From positions 1-64,000 of IMG/VR virus record IMGVR_UViG_3300042868_012858: a stretch of 64,000 nucleotides of DNA. One strand, written 5' to 3'. Positions within the stretch are counted from its first letter, which is position 1; the number at the start of each line of letters is the position of its first letter. The position numbers were made by a program, and so were the translations under genes. Source of the DNA: a virus. Below are positions 1 to 8,550 of this stretch, piece after piece. The notes under the pieces are model-generated. The model saw nothing but the letters and a program-made list of their open reading frames with translations. It made no database searches and was not told where the DNA came from.

Positions 1-1457
1 CTTGCTGTTCCAGAGAAAGTTATATTATTAACAAATGGAGAGCTAGCTAAATTTATAATCGGATTATTTTCAGTTCCCCCTGTTGTAATATTTGTTCCAG
101 GTTGTACTCTTGTGACATCATTTCCTTCTGTGGCCGTTAGGAATATATCGTACAAGTTTGTGGATCCTGAATATAAAGTATTTGCTGATAAACTATTGTT
201 AACATAAACAGCTCCACTAATTGTACCGCCCGATTTATCGAATTTTGTATCTAAAGAGTTTTGTAAGTTTACAACTTGAGATATAGGATGTGTATGACCT
301 GAATTTAGCAAATTCAAACCATCACCTTGCAATATAATTCTAGCAGTAGAACCTGTAAGGCCAGCAGCCCAATACCCATCTGTTTCTTGCCAAGTTAACG
401 CTGCGGTTGTACCAGAATTTCTCAAAACTTCTATACCGCTATTTATTGGAAGTGGCGCAGTATTTCCTGTAGCATTACTATTGATAGTAATAACATTATC
501 CTCAATGCTTAGAGTTTCGGTGTTTATAGTTGTAGCAGTTCCTAGTATAGTAACATTCTTTGTTATAAGAACATTTCCGTCTACATTTATATCTCCATTA
601 AATTGCGTTCCTGAATTAACAGTAAGACCTGTTATTGTAATACTAGAAAAACTATTAATTGTTGAAGTTAAATCAGGTTGACCTTCGTTTTGTTTTATGG
701 TCAATACATTTGTGCTTGGATTATATGTAAACCCTGTAGCGTAAGTATCAGCAGTTGTTAAAGCACTAAGATTTAATGTATAGCTTCCACCATCATTTCT
801 ATTAAATGTTGCTACTTTTGTTGGGGCGTTAAATGTTGACCCAGTTGTGTAGTAATCATTTGCAGAAAAAATATTATACAAATTTGTAGAGCCTGAATAT
901 ATAGTTGCGGCGCTTAAAGTATTTGCCGACAAGTTACCACCTATTGCTGTTCCAGAAAAAGTTATATTATTAACAGATGGAGAGCTTACTAAGTTTATTA
1001 CTGGCTCGCTTTCAGTACCTCCAGTTGTAATATTAGAACCAGGTTGTATTTTTGCGCTTCCACCGCTGGTGTTGGCAATATTATATATTATAGACTCTAA
1101 AGAAGTCCCAGCTGAGTAAAACCCAGTTGTAGCTGATATGTTTGTTGCTATCGAATCACCACCTATAGAAATACCTGAATAGTTAATGTTTTCAAAAGAA
1201 GGAGAATTTACTACTGATATTTGGTAGTCATATCCTGTTTGTTGCAGTGATACATTTGAACCTTGTGATAGTGTTGTTGCAGATAGTAGAGCTGATGTTA
1301 AAAAAATGTCTCCTAAATCTGTAGACCCAGAATACAAAGTGCCTCCAGATAAATTATTGGCATAAAGTCCTTGGGTGAACACTGTATCCCCTGTAACCGT
1401 GCCACCAGAAAGGTTTAAAAATTCTCTTTTTATGGGTTGAAAATAGCTACCTGACAT
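1..1457 (-). CDS. Tail fibre-like structural protein (C-terminus outside window)
   Basis: An uninterrupted minus-strand frame runs from an ATG at 1457 off the left edge, giving 485 visible residues. It is rich in Ser, Thr, Gly and Asn and predicted to be beta-structured. A unit resembling LYSGSTNLYDIF occurs at least three times, and a longer unit containing QPGTNITTGGTE and NNITFSGTA occurs twice. A segment reading VTILGTATTINTETLSIED resembles the repeat region of T4-like phage fibre and structural proteins. I infer a fibre or other surface-exposed virion protein; the receptor-binding end would lie beyond the window. A TATTTATA-type motif lies 16 nt upstream of the start. Lies downstream of the sheath gene, in the same direction. 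Confidence 0.75.
   Translation of the reverse strand, partial: MSGSYFQPIKREFLNLSGGTVTGDTVFTQGLYANNLSGGTLYSGSTDLGDIFLTSALLSATTLSQGSNVSLQQTGYDYQISVVNSPSFENINYSGISIGGDSIATNISATTGFYSAGTSLESIIYNIANTSGGSAKIQPGSNITTGGTESEPVINLVSSPSVNNITFSGTAIGGNLSANTLSAATIYSGSTNLYNIFSANDYYTTGSTFNAPTKVATFNRNDGGSYTLNLSALTTADTYATGFTYNPSTNVLTIKQNEGQPDLTSTINSFSSITITGLTVNSGTQFNGDINVDGNVLITKNVTILGTATTINTETLSIEDNVITINSNATGNTAPLPINSGIEVLRNSGTTAALTWQETDGYWAAGLTGSTARIILQGDGLNLLNSGHTHPISQVVNLQNSLDTKFDKSGGTISGAVYVNNSLSANTLYSGSTNLYDIFLTATEGNDVTRVQPGTNITTGGTENNPIINLASSPFVNNITFSGTA
2..113 (-). repeat. Direct repeat copy A within fibre gene
   Basis: This stretch closely matches 944-1055 with scattered substitutions; both encode the NNITFSGTA / GTNITTGGTE unit of the fibre-like protein. 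Confidence 0.7.
944..1055 (-). repeat. Direct repeat copy B within fibre gene
   Basis: Matches 2-113 in the same orientation. The in-frame duplication within a coding region points to modular growth of the fibre. Confidence 0.7.
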
Positions 1458-1473
1458 TTAATTTTTTCTTTTA

Positions 1474-1482
1474 TATAAATAG
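1474..1482 (-). promoter_or_regulatory. Late-type motif CTATTTATA
   Basis: CTATTTATA on the minus strand, 16 nt upstream of the fibre gene ATG. One of about 19 similar sites placed just before start codons. Confidence 0.45.
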
Positions 1483-1544
1483 AAACTAAAAATAAGTATT
1501 GAATAAAAAGCTCAATATTTATAGCATTTATAAAATAACAGAAA

Positions 1545-1569
1545 AGGGAGTCGTATACACAACTCCCTT
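1545..1569 (-). terminator. Terminator after tail sheath gene
   Basis: Inverted repeat AAGGGAGT / ACTCCCTT with a 9-nt loop, followed on the minus strand by a short T-rich run. It separates the sheath gene from the fibre gene. A T-run also follows on the plus strand, so it may act in both directions. Confidence 0.7.
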
Positions 1570-1593
1570 CTTATTTTTTTACCTAATCAAAGA

Positions 1594-4278
1594 TTAAAAA
1601 TCTTCGAAGTTTGCTCCAGTAGGAAGAACTTGGAATGTCAAGTCTATGAATTCTGCTGTTCTTGTTGGTTTAAGCTGAATCTTACCTACTAATGTATTTC
1701 TATCAATTGTTTCATTAGTATTGTTTGTATCATCCATAACCACTTTGAACGCAGTCAAACCTCTTTGATTTTGGATTTGCAACAAGATAGGCTCTACTCT
1801 TGCCAAGAATTGATCTCTCAATGTTTGGTCGTTTTGTTCGAACACTAAAGTTTGAGATGCAGCCGCAACCAATCTTCTAACTTGTAGTAACAATCTTCTA
1901 ACATTGATTCTATCAAGAGCAGATTGTCTAACTTGAAGAGTTTTTTGACCATCAATTTTAACACCAACTTGAATTGAAGTTGCGATTGGGTTTACTCTAC
2001 CTTGATACAATGTATCTCTATCTGTTTTCTTAAGCTTAACATCAGCTCTTACAACATTTGCTGGCGCAAGACCTCTAAGTTCACCTGCAGGTGCAATCCA
2101 AGGAGCTGCAACATTATCTGTGTAAGCCATACTTCTAACTACCATGAATGTAGGAGGTTGGTATGTATATTTTCCACTTGTTGGATCTTGTAATTGAACC
2201 CATGGCCAATAAGTTGTAGCGTAGTTTGAATCGATTCCTGTAGACTCAAGGATAGAAACAACCTCATCTGCAGTACCTTTTTCAGTACCAACTGTTAATC
2301 TTGGCGCATCAATGATATATAATGTATCCGCTCTATCTTCTATAATCTCAAGAGCATAGTTGATGATTGAATCATTATTTGAAAAGTCAATACCAGGTGT
2401 TGCGAACAAGTTGATATCTACTTCTTCAGGACTAGCCATCAAATCAATACCTGCTTTGAAAGCATTTACATTATCTAAATAAGCATCTGTAAATTCTTCG
2501 TATAAATTCTCGTATTGTTTGTATTTATCCCATCCATCAAAACCTCCAGCAGGTGCAACAGTAAATTTAAGAAGCGCTTTGTCAATTAAAGTTCCAGCCG
2601 CATTTGTATATGCTGTTAAGCTATTTTTATTACCACTAACGAAAGATGTAGCATCGGCTGTATTTTCCATGTGGAAACCTTTAATTGAAGTCATTCCAGA
2701 AGCAACTCCTCCATCGTATGCAAACAAATCAAATTCTAAAGATTTAACTGAATTTCTTACAGATATTTGGCTTTGAGTTAAACTTGTGTATCCAAGCTCA
2801 GAAAGACCAAGGTAAGTTTTGAATTTAGAATCTCCAGAGAAATATTCAGTTTTGTAGTAAACGTCTGTTGAAGTGATACCGCTAATTCCTGAGTCTCTCA
2901 ATGAATAACCTTCGAATCCTGCAGGTACGGTATTTACAGGGTGATTTTCTTCCATGTCAATTGTAATAAACATTGATCTTCTTGGGTAAGACTCATCAGT
3001 TGTACCGATTATTTTCGCAATATAGTTAGGTTGATCAGGATTCAATGATACGTTTGACCATCTTTCCAATGCTGTTGAAGAAGCTGTTGCATCAGTATCA
3101 AAGTAATTTCTAACAATTAAATCAAATGTGTAGTTTACAATATCAATATTTGCAATAGATATTTTTACTTCATTTGAAGATGCGTCACCATCAGAAATTG
3201 TTTGAACTCTAAACAATCTTCTTACATTAGAACCGATTACTCTAGAAACAATCCAAGGAGTAATTGCATTCGTGTAAGAATCTTCAAAATCTTCGTAAGC
3301 AGCTTCTGTAGAATAAATAATTTCAGGGTTAATTCCTGTAATTTCTTGTCTAGCTGCAGCTTCTCTTACAAAGTGAGGATAAATTCTTTCAACATAGAAA
3401 TTAGGATTTCCGCTTGTTACTTCAGGGCTTTTTCCTAATATTTTAACGATATAATCATCACGTGTCTCATCTAGAGAAATTGTGTATCCGCTATTTGTAG
3501 CCGCAGTTAATGGTCCAGTTGAAGCCGATAGTGTGAATGGTGCTAAAGCAGAAGTTTGATTTCCAATTGTAATTTCATCTTCAGAATTATAGTAAAAACC
3601 TCCTGAAATTTGATTTCTTTTACTTCTAATTATTGCTAATGTTGACCCTGACTTAGACCCTCTTACCTCTACGTTTGTAGCAGCAAGTGTAACTGTAGAT
3701 GCATTGATTAATCCAGTGTTTCCTCCAGTTGCACTAATTCCTAATGCAGTAAATCCAGCAGAAGCAGTAAGACCAGTTAATAACTGATAAGAACTAGTAT
3801 TTCCTGTGTTTGAAAAACCAACATAAGTATCATTACCTACTGTTGTAGCTGTAATTGTACCAGCTGTACCAGCTGCTCCTGAAAGAACAACGGTGTAAGT
3901 TGTTGGCGAAGCAAGTGAATTAATACTGAAAGTAATACCAGTTGCAGTAGTAGATCCTTCGTATTCAGTAGACATGTCTGCAGCAATAATCCAAGCAGGT
4001 GAGTTTTGAAAACCAGTAGTACCCAAAATTCTTACCACATTCAATTCATTTGATTGTGACAAGAAAGAATTAGCAACATAAGGCATAGGATATTTTACAT
4101 TAGTACCCCCAAATCTTAACAGGAACTCATCTGTACTTGTAACTTTTACGCTTTCAAATGCAGGTCCTTTTAGGGTTTTACCAACCAATCCTAATCTAGT
4201 GATACCAATTCTAGATGCAAAAACTGAAAAGTCTTGTTCTTTTGTGTATACACCTGGTGAAACGAATATTGTAGCCAT
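1594..4278 (-). CDS. 18: Tail sheath protein (T4 gp18-like)
   Basis: The contractile sheath that surrounds the tail tube and drives DNA injection. The N-terminus has the classic sheath start SPGVYTKE (residues 7-14), and the C-terminal third (DRINVRRLLLQVRRL, then a terminal segment ending GANFEDF) matches the conserved sheath core that forms the inter-subunit mesh. At 894 residues it is clearly longer than T4 gp18 (659). Part of the excess is a Thr/Gly-rich beta module at about residues 112-202 that is also present in the unrelated protein at 17565-18188. Such modules usually decorate the outside of the sheath. The gene follows the neck and tail-completion genes, as in other T4-like phages, and ends at a hairpin. 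Confidence 0.95.
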   Translation of the reverse strand: MATIFVSPGVYTKEQDFSVFASRIGITRLGLVGKTLKGPAFESVKVTSTDEFLLRFGGTNVKYPMPYVANSFLSQSNELNVVRILGTTGFQNSPAWIIAADMSTEYEGSTTATGITFSINSLASPTTYTVVLSGAAGTAGTITATTVGNDTYVGFSNTGNTSSYQLLTGLTASAGFTALGISATGGNTGLINASTVTLAATNVEVRGSKSGSTLAIIRSKRNQISGGFYYNSEDEITIGNQTSALAPFTLSASTGPLTAATNSGYTISLDETRDDYIVKILGKSPEVTSGNPNFYVERIYPHFVREAAARQEITGINPEIIYSTEAAYEDFEDSYTNAITPWIVSRVIGSNVRRLFRVQTISDGDASSNEVKISIANIDIVNYTFDLIVRNYFDTDATASSTALERWSNVSLNPDQPNYIAKIIGTTDESYPRRSMFITIDMEENHPVNTVPAGFEGYSLRDSGISGITSTDVYYKTEYFSGDSKFKTYLGLSELGYTSLTQSQISVRNSVKSLEFDLFAYDGGVASGMTSIKGFHMENTADATSFVSGNKNSLTAYTNAAGTLIDKALLKFTVAPAGGFDGWDKYKQYENLYEEFTDAYLDNVNAFKAGIDLMASPEEVDINLFATPGIDFSNNDSIINYALEIIEDRADTLYIIDAPRLTVGTEKGTADEVVSILESTGIDSNYATTYWPWVQLQDPTSGKYTYQPPTFMVVRSMAYTDNVAAPWIAPAGELRGLAPANVVRADVKLKKTDRDTLYQGRVNPIATSIQVGVKIDGQKTLQVRQSALDRINVRRLLLQVRRLVAAASQTLVFEQNDQTLRDQFLARVEPILLQIQNQRGLTAFKVVMDDTNNTNETIDRNTLVGKIQLKPTRTAEFIDLTFQVLPTGANFEDF

Positions 4279-4289
4279 ATTTCTATTTA

Positions 4290-4574
4290 TTATTTATTTT
4301 TTGTTTTTACTTTTTTTGTTTCTTCTGCCGAATAACTTTCAGCTTCTTTTTTTGCTTTTTCTAATGCACTATTAAAAACTATTTTTTCACTTTTACTTTC
4401 CTCAACCAATTCAAACCATCCTCTTTTAAAATCTTGTTTATTTACAATCTGATTAAAATCAGTCAAATCAGTCAAATTAACCACTGAACCTGCAGGAATT
4501 ATTTCAGATTTGGCAACACCCGCAAGCTTGTAAGCTATTGTGTTTGTACCATTTCTTCTATTCCTTACTTTCAT
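4290..4574 (-). CDS. Small hypothetical virion-cluster protein
   Basis: A 94-residue protein between the sheath and gp15-like genes. The first half is beta-rich with Asn/Thr; the last 40 residues are charged (Lys/Glu) and probably helical. I do not recognise a family. Its start resembles the start of the small proteins at 17565 and 20034 (a short NxxN-rich strand, then an IP-containing strand), but the similarity is weak. A TATTTATA-type motif lies 17 nt upstream, which supports the start and late expression. Only 11 nt separate it from the sheath gene. Confidence 0.7.
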   Translation of the reverse strand: MKVRNRRNGTNTIAYKLAGVAKSEIIPAGSVVNLTDLTDFNQIVNKQDFKRGWFELVEESKSEKIVFNSALEKAKKEAESYSAEETKKVKTKNK

Positions 4575-4591
4575 CTATTTCAAGTTTTATT

Positions 4592-4600
4592 TATAAATAT
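4592..4600 (-). promoter_or_regulatory. Late-type motif ATATTTATA
   Basis: ATATTTATA on the minus strand 17 nt before the ATG at 4574, in the short gap after the gp15-like gene. Confidence 0.45.
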
Positions 4601-4611
4601 TAAAAAAAATA

Positions 4612-5331
4612 TCATTTCCTACTTTTCTGTTCAGAAATTTTAATTGAAACCTTATTAATTGTATTAACTCTCTCAAATGTTGATGGATCTAAAAGTTTTC
4701 CATGAACAGTTATTGGAATTGTTACTTGATATAACTTTTCAGAGGCTAATTCTTCTTGTAAAGTTTGTGATGGATCTGATATTTTTGAAGCTATATGGTG
4801 ACCATTTATGTTTAAATACCCCTGCCCATTTGAATATCCGTCTCTTAAAACTTTTTCATAATAAGCATTTACATCTACCATGTAATACGCAGCTAAAATC
4901 ATATCATATTCTACATCAACCCAAGTTGGTTGTGGGATTTTATATAGATAATAACCTTTAAGAGTTCCATCAAATGTTGGAACTTTAACAAATTTAAATT
5001 GTTTTTTTACTGGAATTGTTCTTTTTAAGGGTGAAGTTCCAGGTTTTACAGTCTTTCTTGCAATTGCAATAAATGGTCTAGATAGCTCTTCTCCGTACTC
5101 AAATCTAAAATCTTTCCAATTCATTTTTCTTTCAGCCCACAATTCTTGAGCTAAAAATATTACAGGAACGGTTTTTTGATTACCTGTTTCATCTTCAACA
5201 GTTAAATTAAGGTTTTTTATATAATCTACTATCGCTAGATCAATATCTTCTAAAAAAATTCCCTGGGGAAGATAATTGTGATTTTCAAAATCTTTATCCA
5301 AATTTTTCCCTACGTTATCTAGGATTGACAT
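4612..5331 (-). CDS. Tail completion / sheath stabiliser (gp15-like)
   Basis: 239 residues. In T4, gp15 caps the tail, holds the last sheath ring and joins tail to neck. Shared layout with gp15: an early strand VPVIFLAQELWAERK followed by a Trp, a middle strand RPFIAIARK, then a PQP motif followed by VEYDMILAAYYMVDVNAYYEKVL, which resembles the gp15 pattern of a Pro-containing strand, a YEL-type strand and a helix before PxF. The position between neck genes and sheath fits T4-like order. Alternative: another neck or tail terminator (gp3-like). Family assignment is by pattern and synteny only. Confidence 0.55.
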   Translation of the reverse strand: MSILDNVGKNLDKDFENHNYLPQGIFLEDIDLAIVDYIKNLNLTVEDETGNQKTVPVIFLAQELWAERKMNWKDFRFEYGEELSRPFIAIARKTVKPGTSPLKRTIPVKKQFKFVKVPTFDGTLKGYYLYKIPQPTWVDVEYDMILAAYYMVDVNAYYEKVLRDGYSNGQGYLNINGHHIASKISDPSQTLQEELASEKLYQVTIPITVHGKLLDPSTFERVNTINKVSIKISEQKSRK

Positions 5332-5350
5332 ACTTTCACAAGTTATTTTA

Positions 5351-5359
5351 AATAAATAG
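5351..5359 (-). promoter_or_regulatory. Late-type motif CTATTTATT
   Basis: CTATTTATT on the minus strand, 19 nt before the ATG at 5331. Confidence 0.4.
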
Positions 5360-5392
5360 TCTTAAAAAACTTGTAATAAAGAATTCTTTGTT

Positions 5393-5660
5393 TTATATTT
5401 GCCAAGGATTTTTTACTTCATATCCCGTTTTTCTTAGGGGCGTTGATTTCGGATATGAAGGTTTTGCACTGGAAAGATGGTAGTTTCATCAGGTGAAAAA
5501 TTTAAAAACAACTCTCTCTTATCTCTTTGTTGTTTATTCAACAAATCTGTAGTAGCAGACAGGATTTTAAAAGTCTTGGGGGGTAAGGGGGGCGTTCAAG
5601 TTTTTGAATTTTTTCCCTAAAAATCTGGTAGTAAAATACCCACTTCTAGTAAAGTATATT
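5393..5660 (-). pseudogene. Frameshifted small virion-cluster gene
   Basis: The 361-nt gap between the gp14-like and gp15-like genes has protein-like sequence in three successive minus-strand frames. Segment 1 ends NLNAPLTPQDF; segment 2 runs from KILSATTDLL to SPDETTIFPVQ; segment 3 reads KPSYPKSTPLRKTGYEVK and ends NPWQI-stop at 5393. Removing one T from the TTTT run (plus-strand 5569-5572) and adding one A to the AAAA run (plus-strand 5462-5465) joins all three into one product. I see no convincing ATG, so the 5' limit is uncertain. Either a decayed gene or two sequencing indels. The G-runs near 5578-5592 are explained as Ala/Pro/Leu/Thr codons. Family not recognised. Confidence 0.5.
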
Positions 5661-5692
5661 ACTATTAGTAAGGTGTTTTTTTTAAAGAAGTA

Positions 5693-6262
5693 TCATCTTC
5701 CCTGGAAAATATCCTCATCAATCTCAACAGCTTTTATAGTGACGAAAAATCTTCTGTCACCAGCCCAAGAGAATTCATTTGAAATTTGAGAATAACCATC
5801 ATCAACAATCTTATAAAATTGTCCTTTGTAACCAATAAAGTGACCCATTTTAATACCAGAAACAATAACGTTTGTACCTTCTTGTCTTGTTATCAATCCT
5901 AATTCGTCTAATTGGTCTATATAGATATGCGCAGTTAAATTTCCTAGTCCTTTCTTCTCGATACCACCAGCCACTTGATATGTAGGGTCCTGAGTCTCAA
6001 CGTTTATTCTTCCAAATATTTGAATTTCAGGAAGCCAAACTTTTCTTTTTGACTCGCCATATAATTTATGTGTCTTTGTTTTTTGAAGGTCTATTCTATA
6101 TAATAAAAAGCTTTCTTGAAGAACACTTTCAGTAATTTCTCTACCAGCAGCAGAAAAGAAATTTCTTTCTTTTTCGCCAAAAAAAAGTTTGATTCCTTTT
6201 GGAATCGCTTCATGAGAATTAAAATTCTCAGGATTTTTACCTATTTCTGTTAAATCTGACAT
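5693..6262 (-). CDS. Neck protein (gp14-like)
   Basis: 189 residues. Contains a segment LYRIDLQKTKTHKLYGESK near residues 53-71 followed by short beta strands, which matches the layout of T4-like neck proteins where a strand-helix region is followed by a conserved (Y/F)GE. A later FIGYKGQFYKIVDDGY segment resembles the strand pair where gp14 relatives have an FEI/FY pattern. Together with the upstream gp13-like gene (6-nt gap) this suggests a gp13-gp14 pair that seals the head after packaging. Assignment is from synteny and pattern. Confidence 0.5.
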   Translation of the reverse strand: MSDLTEIGKNPENFNSHEAIPKGIKLFFGEKERNFFSAAGREITESVLQESFLLYRIDLQKTKTHKLYGESKRKVWLPEIQIFGRINVETQDPTYQVAGGIEKKGLGNLTAHIYIDQLDELGLITRQEGTNVIVSGIKMGHFIGYKGQFYKIVDDGYSQISNEFSWAGDRRFFVTIKAVEIDEDIFQGR

Positions 6263-6268
6263 CTAAAA

Positions 6269-7462
6269 TTAAAATATTGATATCCCCATAGGTCCAAAAC
6301 CTAAAGTTTTATTAATTGATTCTTGCATCATAGCTCTCTTCTCTAAAATCTTTTCATAAGATAACTCAGCCAATTGAGCAGTAAGCTCTTCTATTAGCTT
6401 TGATTGATCATCTCTACCTGTATTAATCAAATCGTCCTTATTTAGCGTTAATTCAGCTCCAGGTATAGGTAATTGACCATTAAACTTTCCTCTAATACCT
6501 AAACCTAGTATTTCTTTACATAAAGCAAGAGCATATCTCTTAACCCATCTTTGAGCCACAGAGTTAAGTTGATCCCAAGTTATAAAGTTTAATTGGACAT
6601 CAGCAGGCGAAGAAACCAATCCGTTACCCTGATGGCCTGACATACTACCTGAGTATCCACTAAATCCTGGATTTGCAGTATTTCCACTATATAATGGGTT
6701 TCCATAATAATTTTCTTTATCATAGTAGTAGTAAAAAACAGTACCAGGAGTTCCAAAACCACCACCAATACCTAAATTTGCTCCAGATGTTGGATTTGTA
6801 GGATAAGGAATAGGCAATAATCTTAGTGTTTTTGTACCATTTGCACCTGGTTTAAGTATGTATGAATATTCAGAACCTCTTACTCTGTTTCTTAATTCAG
6901 CCGCTTGCGCAGTTAAAAGTGTGTCAAAAACTGGCATTACGTGATATAAAGTATATCCCGCAAAAGAAGCGCCGAATTCTGTAAATGCAATATTTGTATT
7001 TGCAAACGGATCTAAACCAAATAAGTTTACAAAACTAGGAGTAAACCAAAGAACTTCATTCACTTCTCTTCCTGATGGAATTGTATAGTCTTGAGTTCCA
7101 GCTGTAAGAACAATTGAGCCCATTTTAGATTCTCTTACACTATCAGCACCCAAACCTACTTGTTCTCCGTAAGAAGTTGCAAATGATTTTTCGAAATATA
7201 AACTATTTGAAACATATTTTAGGGTAAAATCATATTCAGAAGGCAAACCTAACATCTCGCCTAACCTATTGTTTATCACCCAGTTATTTATAAATGTAGA
7301 ATATTCTTCTATAGCCATACAAATAGCTTCCTCGACTTGTTCGTCGTCGAGCTCGACACCCATAACAGGCTCACCAAGAAAACGTCTTATTCTTCTAATA
7401 AGCTTAGCTCTGTCTGCCTCAGGCATTCCATCTAAGCAGCCATCTGCACAAAATACTCCCAT
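6269..7462 (-). CDS. Neck protein (gp13-like)
   Basis: 397 residues. The N-terminus has RRIRRFLGEPVMGVELDDEQ followed by a helix rich in acidic and aromatic residues; the C-terminal part has QRWVKRYALALCKEILG then RGKFNG and a Pro-Gly strand. This helix-strand order is typical of T4-like neck protein gp13, which binds the portal and gp14. The middle (about residues 150-280) is Gly/Tyr/Asn-rich and probably an exposed insertion, making the protein longer than T4 gp13 (309). A shorter relative lies at 25701-26354 in the glycan cluster. The next gene downstream is the gp14-like gene. Confidence 0.65.
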   Translation of the reverse strand: MGVFCADGCLDGMPEADRAKLIRRIRRFLGEPVMGVELDDEQVEEAICMAIEEYSTFINNWVINNRLGEMLGLPSEYDFTLKYVSNSLYFEKSFATSYGEQVGLGADSVRESKMGSIVLTAGTQDYTIPSGREVNEVLWFTPSFVNLFGLDPFANTNIAFTEFGASFAGYTLYHVMPVFDTLLTAQAAELRNRVRGSEYSYILKPGANGTKTLRLLPIPYPTNPTSGANLGIGGGFGTPGTVFYYYYDKENYYGNPLYSGNTANPGFSGYSGSMSGHQGNGLVSSPADVQLNFITWDQLNSVAQRWVKRYALALCKEILGLGIRGKFNGQLPIPGAELTLNKDDLINTGRDDQSKLIEELTAQLAELSYEKILEKRAMMQESINKTLGFGPMGISIF

Positions 7463-7474
7463 AAAAAATAATTA

Positions 7475-7753
7475 TTAACCAAATAAAGGACCTCTACTAT
7501 CTAATTTTGATCTAAAGCCCATATAAGTACCAGAATTAACTATAACTTGCTGAACCATACAATCTAAAGTTTGCCCTGAAGTCATACTTACTGTTGCTTT
7601 TCCTCCACCTCTAGCTGTTATTGTGATTGAACCGTTTGTTAGACAATAAATTTGATGAACTGTCGTAGCAGTAAGACCATCACCTAATGTATCAACATTA
7701 TATGTTCCAGATGTAAGATTTACTATACCATAATTTGCATTAAAAGTTGCCAT
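7475..7753 (-). CDS. Small beta-rich virion-cluster protein
   Basis: 92 residues, almost all short beta strands with many Thr, Gly and Ser (GSITITARGGGKATVSMTSG). No signal peptide or membrane segment. The size, composition and position next to the neck genes suggest a small capsid or neck decoration protein, but I do not recognise the family. The 20-nt gap upstream holds a TATTTATA-type motif 10 nt before the ATG. Confidence 0.7.
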   Translation of the reverse strand: MATFNANYGIVNLTSGTYNVDTLGDGLTATTVHQIYCLTNGSITITARGGGKATVSMTSGQTLDCMVQQVIVNSGTYMGFRSKLDSRGPLFG

Positions 7754-7763
7754 ATTTTTTTAT

Positions 7764-7772
7764 TATAAATAG
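7764..7772 (-). promoter_or_regulatory. Late-type motif CTATTTATA
   Basis: CTATTTATA on the minus strand, 10 nt before the ATG at 7753; it fills most of the 20-nt gap. Confidence 0.45.
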
Positions 7773-7773
7773 T

Positions 7774-8433
7774 TTAAAATATTGATTTGATTGACTCTAT
7801 TTCTTTCAAATTATCTAGTGAGCCTATCTTGCTCAGTATCAATAATAATTGTTGTTTATCATCTTCATCTGGATATGAATCATCTATATATAACTGAGCC
7901 TCTGACTTTTCCTTAAAAAGATTTGGCAATTCTTTCTTCAAATCATCAAAATAAGGATCCATACAAGAATTTAATTTATCATAAATCTTTTTTATTTTTT
8001 CAACCATCTCAAATATTTCATTATCTAGTTGAATTTTATTATTATCCTTGTAATTATTGAAAGAAAATAGCGTATTATGATTTAAGTTATAGTATAAATC
8101 TTTTTCCATAGCTTCTATAGATTCAAAAGGACCAAATTGCAAGTCAAAATCTTTACCTTTTCCACTAGTAAAATCATTTGTATGTGTTTTCCAATAAACA
8201 AAAAACTTATAATACCAATTACCACTCAATGTTTTTGCTATAAAAACATTGAAAATATAATCATTATCTTTTCTATTACTAGTTCCGCTTTTTATTGATT
8301 TTGAGTACTTCCAAATAACATTATTATTTGCATCATTTTTTTTGTTTACAAAATCAAACCCATCAATTTGAAATAATTGATCCGTCCCTGTAATATTTTC
8401 TATATTTTCTCTTATTAACTTTCTAAGATTCAT
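7774..8433 (-). CDS. Hypothetical protein, possibly head-associated
   Basis: 219 residues with no family I recognise. The N-terminus (MNLRKLIRENIENITG) is a short basic amphipathic helix containing an I-x-E triplet, a weak echo of the N-terminal helices seen in four other proteins near the head genes. The middle is aromatic and beta-rich (NWYYKFFVYWKTH); the C-terminal half is helical and acidic. The motif CTATTTATA and an AAGGAG-like stretch precede the start. It lies between capsid and neck genes, so a virion role is likely but unproven. Confidence 0.65.
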   Translation of the reverse strand: MNLRKLIRENIENITGTDQLFQIDGFDFVNKKNDANNNVIWKYSKSIKSGTSNRKDNDYIFNVFIAKTLSGNWYYKFFVYWKTHTNDFTSGKGKDFDLQFGPFESIEAMEKDLYYNLNHNTLFSFNNYKDNNKIQLDNEIFEMVEKIKKIYDKLNSCMDPYFDDLKKELPNLFKEKSEAQLYIDDSYPDEDDKQQLLLILSKIGSLDNLKEIESIKSIF

Positions 8434-8449
8434 AACAACACATTCTCCT

Positions 8450-8458
8450 TATAAATAG
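8450..8458 (-). promoter_or_regulatory. Late-type motif CTATTTATA
   Basis: CTATTTATA on the minus strand 16 nt before the ATG at 8433, just downstream of the capsid gene terminator. AAGGAG follows it on the minus strand, one of few Shine-Dalgarno-like sites here. Confidence 0.5.
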
Positions 8459-8490
8459 AGAGGAAAAAGTCATTTTTCTAAAATATATAA

Positions 8491-8520
8491 TAAAAAAAAG
8501 AGGCCACATCCCGTGACCTC
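8491..8520 (-). terminator. Terminator after major capsid gene
   Basis: Minus-strand hairpin GAGGTCAC - GGGAT - GTGGCCTC (stem 8500-8520, one mismatch) followed by a run of eight T. Confidence 0.85.
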
Positions 8521-8550
8521 CTTCTTTTTTATCGTTTCTCAACTTACTTA

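Noticed and set aside
5416-5460. 10-bp perfect inverted repeat (CTTCATATCC / GGATATGAAG), possible structured RNA
   Set aside because: It lies in the reconstructed coding frame, has a 25-nt loop and no T-run; no known riboswitch pattern was recognised.
5574-5592. Two runs of six G on the plus strand, possible G-quadruplex
   Set aside because: On the minus strand they read as Ala-Pro-Leu-Thr-Pro codons of the frameshifted gene, and only two long G-runs are present.
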